This document shows, in pieces, positions 54,224-61,301 of a DNA stretch of 64,000 nucleotides; position 1 is the stretch's first letter; every line of letters begins with the position of its first letter. The position numbers and the translations under genes are program-made. The notes beneath the pieces are model-generated. The model was not told the origin of the DNA. It saw nothing but the letters and a program-made list of their open reading frames with translations, and searched no databases. Source of the stretch: Qipengyuania aurantiaca (GTDB lineage: Bacteria; Pseudomonadota; Alphaproteobacteria; Sphingomonadales; Sphingomonadaceae). The stretch lies in assembly GCF_019711375.1 (NCBI RefSeq), contig NZ_CP081295.1, forward strand, positions 1,426,001 to 1,490,000, given 5' to 3'.

Positions 54224-54859
54224 TCAGACAGCGCGTCCGAACCAGATGACACGGCCGACCACCTGAATCTCAGACCGGTCGACATCATCCCAGCTGGGAT
54301 AGGCCGAATTATCACTGCTGATGGTGATCTTGCGGCCACCGGGCTTGAGCGTCACGCGCTTGACCACCAGCGCATCGTCGGCGCGCAGGACGTAAATACC
54401 GTCGCGTAGCCGCGAGCCCTGGTCCGATGCATCGACCAGCACCTCGTCGCCATCGCTGAGTGTCGGCTCCATGGAGTCGCCCAGGACGTGGATGATCGAA
54501 AGGCTGGCGCTCTTTGCCCGGGTCAACCGGCCAAGCCAGCGTTCGTCGAAACCGAAACGGGTATGGGCGGTCTCGCTTTCGGCAATCGCTCCAAAGCCTG
54601 CCGATGCATCGACATTGAGCACGGGTATTTCGATCAACCCGTCACGCATGGGTGCGGGCGGTCCGCCAAGCACTTGCTCGTCGACCCCGAAGAAGCTGGC
54701 AAGCGTGCGCCGGTCATCATCATCCAGCTTGCGCGGCGATCCACGCTTGATGAACTGCTGAATATAGGACGAGTTTCGTCCGATCATCCGCGAGATCGAG
54801 GAATATCCGAGCCGTCGCTGCTGGATCAGGCGATCGAGCTCCTCTCTGACATGTTCCAT
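54224..54859 (-). CDS. S24-family (LexA/CI-like) repressor
   Basis: The 211-residue protein has an N-terminal HTH (YSSISRMIGRNSSYIQQFIKRG) and a C-terminal S24 peptidase domain with Ser in GDSMEPTLSDGDEVLVD, Lys in ALVVKRVTL, and a probable Ala-Gly cleavage site in VDASAGFGAIAE. Such repressors self-cleave on RecA activation, inducing mobile elements under DNA damage. It diverges from a small HTH-like gene across a region holding a LexA-box match and another palindrome. Confidence 0.93.
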   Translation of the reverse strand: MEHVREELDRLIQQRRLGYSSISRMIGRNSSYIQQFIKRGSPRKLDDDDRRTLASFFGVDEQVLGGPPAPMRDGLIEIPVLNVDASAGFGAIAESETAHTRFGFDERWLGRLTRAKSASLSIIHVLGDSMEPTLSDGDEVLVDASDQGSRLRDGIYVLRADDALVVKRVTLKPGGRKITISSDNSAYPSWDDVDRSEIQVVGRVIWFGRAV

Positions 54860-54866
54860 CGTGTCG

Positions 54867-54896
54867 TTCCTTCTGACGGTCTCAGGAGAGAAGGAA
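54867..54896. promoter_or_regulatory. Palindromic operator candidate of the S24 repressor
   Basis: TTCCTTCT (54867-54874) and AGAAGGAA (54889-54896) form a perfect 8-bp inverted repeat with a 14-base spacer, beginning 8 bases upstream of the repressor start. It could be an autoregulatory operator. Confidence 0.5.
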
Positions 54897-54928
54897 ATCT
54901 CCTAGACTCGATGGAACCTTCCTAATAA

Positions 54929-54943
54929 GAACAAAACAGGAAC
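54929..54943 (+). promoter_or_regulatory. LexA (SOS) box between divergent repressor and small gene
   Basis: GAAC-AAAACAG-GAAC matches the alphaproteobacterial LexA consensus GAAC-N7-GAAC exactly, as does the site at 31076-31090 in the same element. It lies about 30 bases before the small plus-strand gene and 70 bases from the repressor start. Confidence 0.6.
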
Positions 54944-54971
54944 ACAAGGGTTGAGTGAGTCGAGGAAGGCC

Positions 54972-55151
54972 ATGAAATTGCTGGATCGCATTGAGAGGCA
55001 TTTGAAGGAATCGCACATGTCGGCGACACGGTTCGGTCGTCGGGCCGTTGGCGATCCGCGCTTCGTGCTTGATCTAAGGTGTGGCCGCAGGCCGCGCCGA
55101 CGAACCGTAGAGAAGGTGGAGCGCTACTTGGCTGATCAGCCAAATCGCTGA
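54972..55151 (+). CDS. Small HTH-like protein divergent from the S24 repressor
   Basis: The 59-residue basic protein (MKLLDRIERHLKESHMSATR; GRRAVGDPRFVLDLRCGRRP) resembles a short alphaproteobacterial family with a degenerate XRE-like HTH (GDPRFVLDLRxGRxPR). GAGGAAGG precedes the ATG. Position opposite the repressor and beside a LexA box suggests a Cro-like or regulatory role; unproven. Confidence 0.65.
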   Translation: MKLLDRIERHLKESHMSATRFGRRAVGDPRFVLDLRCGRRPRRRTVEKVERYLADQPNR

Positions 55152-55188
55152 CGCAGCACTTGGCGCCCACACCCCTTCACAATCGCGG

Positions 55189-58100
55189 CTATCGGATATC
55201 CTTGTCGATGAAGCCAAGCGTTGCCGCATTCTCCATCAACGTCCGAACTTTGGATCGGTCGAGACCGCTCGCTACTTCCGCATCGATCTCCAGCTTCAAC
55301 GAGACCTCACTACCCGGAATGGTCGTGAGCTGTTCGACGATGGCTTCGACGATCTGATGGATGTCACGAGCCGGCCGATCCGGAGAAATCATGACCGTTC
55401 CATTGAACCGTGTCGGGAGCTTTTCCTTTTCGCTCGACTCGGTTGTGGTTGTTTGTTCTTCGTCCTGCGTTGTCGGGCCAGATTCACTCCCGGGAGTGCC
55501 TTCTTCTGAGGACGTCTCTCCAGGATTGGTTGGTGTGGGCCGATGAGCTTCCGCGACGTCTGGTTTGATTAGGACGCTGTCGCGATCAACAACGATGTGC
55601 GGGCTCGATGCCTTATCGATCAGGAGCCCAAGATAGCTCTCGCCATTTTCGTCCCACTTTTCAGCATATGCAAATGGCCCAGGCAGCATCCCTGAGACAG
55701 CCGCCTGCACGGCTTTGACGAGCACCGTTTGGTCTTTGAGCCTTGGGAGGTAGGTGTACCGGTTGAGATACTCCCACAGATCCCGCAAAAGCAGGTGCGG
55801 TTTGCCGTTCCAGATATAGCGTTGCAAATCGCGGTCTAGCCTCGTGGGGCCCAATTCCGGCAAGAGTCCCTCATCGCTCGCTAGCTTTTTGCTGGCTCTA
55901 GACAAAAGCCCATCCTGCGCCGGGATTTTGCTCGAAGACCATTCGACATCCGACTGCGCATCTTCCTGGTGCGGGTAGATGAGGTAACACCAGCATTCGC
56001 GAAGCCGGGTCTTCATCGTGTCCTTGGCTTCGGCAAGCTTCGCTTCCGCTAGGGCAATGTCGCTCTTTTTCAGGTCGAGGCGTTTGTCATCCTTGACGAT
56101 CGATTCCCAGGCGAGGGCCGACCGAACAGCGTCCTTCAGCCCATCGAGTTGCCGCGCTTCCGCACTCAAAAACACCAAGGTGTTACGATAGACACGCGGC
56201 GTAGAACCGCGCTGCATCAAGATGTCCTTCGCTTCGACCTGGGCATCGGATCCTTCGCGGCCGTTGTGGGCATGAGACACACCCAGCACGACTGCCCGAA
56301 CGCCACCCGCTTCGTCGGGCACTTCGGAAGATGACGCCGGTGCAACCTGGACGGCATCGAAGTGCCCCCGGTCCGCGATACCATTGACGTACTTCGTGAG
56401 TTCCTGGTCGATCGTGACCAAGATCAGCGCATCTTCAAGCTGGCCGGCGCGATCGGCTGCGAGCCGGTTGAGGCTCGCGGACATCGAATACCAGTAGCGA
56501 CCGAGATCGCTGTGCATGAACTTGGCCTGGTTCGTCAGTCGACGAAGGGCATCACCGAAGATTGCTGGCCGCTCCCCCGGCTGCACGACGCCAAGGTTGA
56601 TCTGTTTGTCGTCGAGGCCCCGGTTTTCTTCCTGATAAGTAGGTGCCGAGCCCATGAACACAGCTCGCGCCACTCGTCTGGTTGCCGAGTATCGGTTGAG
56701 GTTAGGTGCCGATTGGTCGATCTTGTAAGGCGTCGAGCTGGCACCGTCGACGTCTCCCGCAATGATCGACTGCCAGTTGACGTCGAGGTAGTGCAAAAGC
56801 TCCGGTTCGACCCGCGACGAACTGATAGCCACACTTCCTGGCATGATCATAACCGACGGGTCGTTGCTCATCCAAAGCTCATGGATGACTTGCGCCATGA
56901 GCCGCAGCACGCCGCGCGTGCGCTGGAATTTCTCGAGCGAACCCCAACTGGTGTAGAGCTGGTCGAACAGCTCGGGGTGGATCGGATAGGCCTTTTCGAG
57001 CTTGCGGCGATAGTCCTCGTCGGAGCATCCCTGAGGGAAATCGTTCGAGTTTTCCCGATACAGCTTCGCGAATTGTTTGAGCGTGTTGTCCTTGTGATGG
57101 TGCCTGTCGCCGGGGATTTCCTTGAAGAGCCGACGTCGCACAATCTCGTAGCTCTCCTCTTGCGAGGCTGGGCGCCACGAGGATTCTACACGCGAAAAGG
57201 TCTGCTTGAGGCGTGCCAGGGCTTCCTGACCGCCTTCACCCCCGACCTCAATCTGCGATGCAGGCAATGAAGCCACGAGGAGCGTGCCAGGGCTGGCCTT
57301 GACCGCCTCCGTGAGCGACTGGACGAAGGAAAGGTTCGCATCGAATGAGCCCGAAGGCAGGCCCTCAACCTTGTAGATCTGGCGGAGGTAAGCGACCCAT
57401 TCGTCGATCAGGATCAGGCACGGTGCGCACTTCTTGAAGATCGCCTCGAGCAAGTTTGAACCGGGCGCGATACCGTTTGCGTCGTTGTCGGCAACCATAT
57501 CGAAGGCTTCGGCGCCGCCCAATTGCCAGGCCAGCTCGCCCCATGTCGTGCGGATTTCCCGACCGCCTGCGACCTTCAAGACATCTTGCGGGCCGCGTGA
57601 TGTTCCAACGAGGACTGCGCGATTGACTTTTGAGGGTACGGTGAGCTCGCTCTTTGACAGCAGCTGATCCAGCCCAGGCAAATCCTGGGCAGGTGTCTCG
57701 CCGACCATATGGTATAGCGCGAGCATCGAGTGTGTCTTGCCGCCGCCGAAGTTCGTCTGCAGTTCGACGACGGGATCACCACCATTCTGTGAAAGTCGCT
57801 TCGCTGCGCCGACCAGAAGCGTGCTCAAACCATCTGTTAGGTAGGTTCGGCTGAAGAACTCCTTGGGATTACTGTATTCTGAGGGAGCACTCCCCGCGTG
57901 AACCTTGCCAAGATCGGCGGCAAACTCGGCTTGTTGGAATTCGCCGGTAGCTACATCCTGATGAGGCTCGACGACTTCACGCCAAGGAAGCAGCCCTGCC
58001 ACCGTCTCGACAGAGATATTGAGGCGCTGCGTTTTCCGTCGCTCCTCATTGCGTTGTAGCTCGGCATACTTGGTGCGCAGGATTGTCTCGCGCATTTTCG

Positions 58101-58491
58101 CGATTTCTGCCGCGGCTTCGCCTGCGCTTATTGCCTCCATGAGACGACGCATTGTGTCGAGCGCGCGCTCGGCGTCGTCATAGGTGAAGGTCTCATTATG
58201 GGCTAACTTGTGCCGCACATCGAGCAGTTCTGACACATACGACCGTTCAGGATGACCAAGAACGGCCGCGAAAGCCTCCTTCCACTGATACATAATTGTC
58301 TTAAGAAGCGCAGCCTGGTCCCAGATAATGTCGCCCTCTTTCGAGACCTTCAAACCGACAACCCGCTTAGCGATCTCAGGCTGCCAATGTCCTTGAATCG
58401 AGCTTTCTAGGCGTTTCTCAACAAAAGGGGTGAGTGCGTCAGGCAACAACTCCATCCCATCGAAAACGTATTGGCGTGTGCTTTTGGCCAT
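55189..58491 (-). CDS. DUF499 ATPase with N-terminal Swt1-like HEPN domain (defence-associated)
   Basis: The 1100-residue protein begins with a Swt1/HEPN-type region (residues 1-150) including RHKLAH (93-98), an R-x4-H motif. The ATPase core has Walker A LQTNFGGGKTHS (about 244-255) and Walker B LILIDEWVAYLR (359-370); AYPIHPELFDQLYTSWG and the arginine-rich middle follow. A Ser/Thr/Glu-rich linker (about 1000-1040) precedes a small C-terminal domain. DUF499 (COG1483) proteins accompany DUF1156 methylases in BREX type 3-like and Hma-like antiviral systems. It is the last gene of the operon, 11 bases after the methylase. Confidence 0.88.
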   Translation of the reverse strand: MAKSTRQYVFDGMELLPDALTPFVEKRLESSIQGHWQPEIAKRVVGLKVSKEGDIIWDQAALLKTIMYQWKEAFAAVLGHPERSYVSELLDVRHKLAHNETFTYDDAERALDTMRRLMEAISAGEAAAEIAKMRETILRTKYAELQRNEERRKTQRLNISVETVAGLLPWREVVEPHQDVATGEFQQAEFAADLGKVHAGSAPSEYSNPKEFFSRTYLTDGLSTLLVGAAKRLSQNGGDPVVELQTNFGGGKTHSMLALYHMVGETPAQDLPGLDQLLSKSELTVPSKVNRAVLVGTSRGPQDVLKVAGGREIRTTWGELAWQLGGAEAFDMVADNDANGIAPGSNLLEAIFKKCAPCLILIDEWVAYLRQIYKVEGLPSGSFDANLSFVQSLTEAVKASPGTLLVASLPASQIEVGGEGGQEALARLKQTFSRVESSWRPASQEESYEIVRRRLFKEIPGDRHHHKDNTLKQFAKLYRENSNDFPQGCSDEDYRRKLEKAYPIHPELFDQLYTSWGSLEKFQRTRGVLRLMAQVIHELWMSNDPSVMIMPGSVAISSSRVEPELLHYLDVNWQSIIAGDVDGASSTPYKIDQSAPNLNRYSATRRVARAVFMGSAPTYQEENRGLDDKQINLGVVQPGERPAIFGDALRRLTNQAKFMHSDLGRYWYSMSASLNRLAADRAGQLEDALILVTIDQELTKYVNGIADRGHFDAVQVAPASSSEVPDEAGGVRAVVLGVSHAHNGREGSDAQVEAKDILMQRGSTPRVYRNTLVFLSAEARQLDGLKDAVRSALAWESIVKDDKRLDLKKSDIALAEAKLAEAKDTMKTRLRECWCYLIYPHQEDAQSDVEWSSSKIPAQDGLLSRASKKLASDEGLLPELGPTRLDRDLQRYIWNGKPHLLLRDLWEYLNRYTYLPRLKDQTVLVKAVQAAVSGMLPGPFAYAEKWDENGESYLGLLIDKASSPHIVVDRDSVLIKPDVAEAHRPTPTNPGETSSEEGTPGSESGPTTQDEEQTTTTESSEKEKLPTRFNGTVMISPDRPARDIHQIVEAIVEQLTTIPGSEVSLKLEIDAEVASGLDRSKVRTLMENAATLGFIDKDIR

Positions 58492-58502
58492 GATGCGTGC
58501 CT

Positions 58503-61301
58503 TTAAATTCCGAGTGAAGCCTGGCGTTCACCGCCAACGTCAGTTTCAAGGATTGACGCCGCTTGACGGGTCAACTCAGTCCAAACCGCGATAAGAGCGT
58601 TGTAAGAATTTGCCTCCTTCGCATCTTTCCTCTTGTTCGAGCAGATATCGTACAAACTGTACGCAAGCTCTTTGACCGACTCTGCCTTATCGGGGCCCAT
58701 CTTTTTTAGAAGGATCGCTGCCTCATATTCTCCCTTATTTTCGAGTGCCTTAATGAGGTGCTGACAGCATTCCCAAACGGTAAGGTGTGGATCTGTCTCT
58801 GGCTTCCAATCTTCTGAAAGTTCATGCCTCTTCAGTATCCGGACTTTTCCAGCTGAGCTTTCTACAATGCCTGCATGTTTGACGCTGTCGACAGAGATTC
58901 CTCGGGCTGTTGCTATGCTATTTGCTGATCCATAATCGCCTGCCGAAAGCCCATTTTGTTCAAACCAAGTTATTGCGAAGCGTGTATCCGCATCAAATTC
59001 CCCTTGGATGTCGCTAAGATAATCATCGAGTTCGCGATTAATCAGCTGAAGGGCAGTTTTCACACTCATTCTGCTGTCATCGGCTTGAATAACGTCCTTG
59101 AATCGTGAGAATATTTCGATTCCTGGACCTATGGCGGCCTGAGGCATATCAATTGGTGTGATGTTAGCACTCTGCAGTTCTTTGATAGTAGCAGGCAGCT
59201 CCCGCTTCAATGTCCGCAGAAATTCAGAATGAGTCACTGAAATAGCTTCGGCCGCCTGCTTCCGGCATACGACCAATATCGATGTGGCTAATGAGTTCTT
59301 TTTGGCCTTCAAGCCTGCTGTCATTTCGGTTCGCAAAGGCCAAGTGCGTTCGATCCTCAAGCCCGCCCGAAGCACACCTTCGAGAAATGCCGTCCATCCA
59401 GACGATGAAATACCATCAGCTTCAATTTCCGAAGCTCTGAACGCATAGAAAACGCATGTCGGAAAACTCTCGTCGCTTATGTGTGACACGCGGCTCAGAA
59501 CTTCTTCCATGCCGGTCATAAAGTAACTGTCAGCTGCCTCAGTTGAGCCATAGCGCATTCTGTCAGCGACAAGTTCTTCCGACTTAGGCGTTGAAAGAGT
59601 GGTGAATAATTCTGGGTATACCCGATGCAGAGATCTCTTCATCCATGGATAGAAAAAGTCTGAGAGGTCGGCATAAGGGACGGCATCATAGTAAGGGGGA
59701 TCCGTGCAAATTACGTATGGCACTTCTCCTGCGCGTATTTCTCTTGCATCCTCCTGCCAAACGTGCCCCTTCACCAGGGGTTGGTCGTAACTGTTCTTTT
59801 CTAGAGCCTTCTTTATACCGCTTACAATTGTGGCCAAGCTTCCGGAAGATTCCGAAAAGATGTTGGCCTCTGCAAAGGTCCAACCCATCGATATAGCTTG
59901 TCGCCCAAACAAATTCCTGGGGCACTGAGCAACTGGCTCCCAAGGACAAAAGGCATTTGAGAGATCGGTTAATTTGCCGAGTGCCAAGGTGAGCAAGACT
60001 CTCAAGGCTTGGCTGTAGGCCAAGGCACCTTTACCTCCTTCGTGGAGCGAGGCCTCATCAGCCATTCCGCTCGATCTTGCATGCTCAAGTACTTCGTTTT
60101 CGACAGCATCAAGAGCGTCATAAAGAGTAGTACAGCCAAAGAGTTGGCGGTCTGTGAATAGTTCCCCGAAGGTTTCGAATCCGTACCCTGCCACACCCAT
60201 GTACTGTGGGTGCTTAGAGATGGGTGTGTCGGGAACCCATTGCGGTTGGATAGACGAAGCGACTTGAAGGTCGAAGTCGGTGGCGGCCCTATAATTCCGT
60301 CCCGCACGCGCCTTCTCAACCACGGCAATTAAAGCTGTGCCATATCCTCGGGTGCGCCCAACCTCTTTGATATATTTTGGCGTTATGGCTGCTCCAGATA
60401 CCAAGCAGGTAAAATTGGCGCCGCGACCGGCCTTTGTCCCAGTCTTGGCATTCTCTAATGCTTCCGGGGATTGAGGTTTGGAAACGCTATAAGAAACCTG
60501 TTTCGCTTCGTGATCGTAGATTGGTTTGACTATTACTTCCTGACCTTTCTTCGCGCTGAGAAGCCAGCTGGAAGCAAGAGGAACCTCAACTTCAGAGAAC
60601 GCGGGGTCGGGGCTTGGCACAGTTCGGGTCCAAACCCATGCAATCACCTTTTTCGAATTCTTATCATCTGGGTTAGCGCGATAAGCAAAACCTGCTTTTT
60701 CGCGGGCTATTTCAATTAGGCGTTTCGCATAAAATTCAAAATCCGAAGCGATTCCTTGCAGACCTTGATGTCCTGAGAGTGATTTCCCATCTGGATTTAC
60801 CGCAGCGCCCCCAGAAAATCGGGGAAGAATTTCAACCCTCGATTTGGAAACAACCGCGGCAACAGGATTTAGATCCACGCCACACGCGTCTAATCCCAAG
60901 CGCAAGGCTTCCGCGGGTATGGTTCCACTCCCAGAAAATGGGTCAAGAACGGTTACTTTTTTGTCGTTGCTGTATCGAGTGATCTCCCTCCGAGCTTCCT
61001 CTAGCAATGCGTCATCGGTGCCAGCTTCCCAGGTCACCAACTTTTCGATCAACGTAAATAGACGGGACCGCTCGGCCTCGATTTCAGATTTCGTTTTGAA
61101 AATATCGGGATGTGAAGATGGGTCATCAACTAGTTGGGCAAATAGGATCCCTCTACAAGATACAACGGGGCGCCGCGCCCACCAAAGATGCATGGCGCTC
61201 GGATGACCTTGACGAACAGATTTTTCTTTTGCCGAAGCCTCATTCATGGCTTCGAGCGGAATTGCGACTTCGATGAGTTTCTTCTTAAATGTCGTTGTCA
61301 T
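58503..61301 (-). CDS. DUF1156 DNA methyltransferase (COG1743-type, defence-associated)
   Basis: The 932-residue protein starts with the DUF1156 region (KKLIEVAIPLEAMNEASAKE; GHPSAMHLWWARRP). Methylase motif I is DPFSGSGTIPAEALRLG (about 120) and motif IV is VICTDPPYYDAVPYADLSDF (about 535), so it is an amino-methyltransferase, probably N6-adenine. It should modify host DNA and so mark self in an antiviral system with the DUF499 ATPase. Base composition is clearly lower in GC than its neighbours (about 50% in sampled lines against 58%), suggesting recent replacement. Its start overlaps the upstream gene by 17 bases. Confidence 0.9.
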   Translation of the reverse strand: MTTTFKKKLIEVAIPLEAMNEASAKEKSVRQGHPSAMHLWWARRPVVSCRGILFAQLVDDPSSHPDIFKTKSEIEAERSRLFTLIEKLVTWEAGTDDALLEEARREITRYSNDKKVTVLDPFSGSGTIPAEALRLGLDACGVDLNPVAAVVSKSRVEILPRFSGGAAVNPDGKSLSGHQGLQGIASDFEFYAKRLIEIAREKAGFAYRANPDDKNSKKVIAWVWTRTVPSPDPAFSEVEVPLASSWLLSAKKGQEVIVKPIYDHEAKQVSYSVSKPQSPEALENAKTGTKAGRGANFTCLVSGAAITPKYIKEVGRTRGYGTALIAVVEKARAGRNYRAATDFDLQVASSIQPQWVPDTPISKHPQYMGVAGYGFETFGELFTDRQLFGCTTLYDALDAVENEVLEHARSSGMADEASLHEGGKGALAYSQALRVLLTLALGKLTDLSNAFCPWEPVAQCPRNLFGRQAISMGWTFAEANIFSESSGSLATIVSGIKKALEKNSYDQPLVKGHVWQEDAREIRAGEVPYVICTDPPYYDAVPYADLSDFFYPWMKRSLHRVYPELFTTLSTPKSEELVADRMRYGSTEAADSYFMTGMEEVLSRVSHISDESFPTCVFYAFRASEIEADGISSSGWTAFLEGVLRAGLRIERTWPLRTEMTAGLKAKKNSLATSILVVCRKQAAEAISVTHSEFLRTLKRELPATIKELQSANITPIDMPQAAIGPGIEIFSRFKDVIQADDSRMSVKTALQLINRELDDYLSDIQGEFDADTRFAITWFEQNGLSAGDYGSANSIATARGISVDSVKHAGIVESSAGKVRILKRHELSEDWKPETDPHLTVWECCQHLIKALENKGEYEAAILLKKMGPDKAESVKELAYSLYDICSNKRKDAKEANSYNALIAVWTELTRQAASILETDVGGERQASLGI

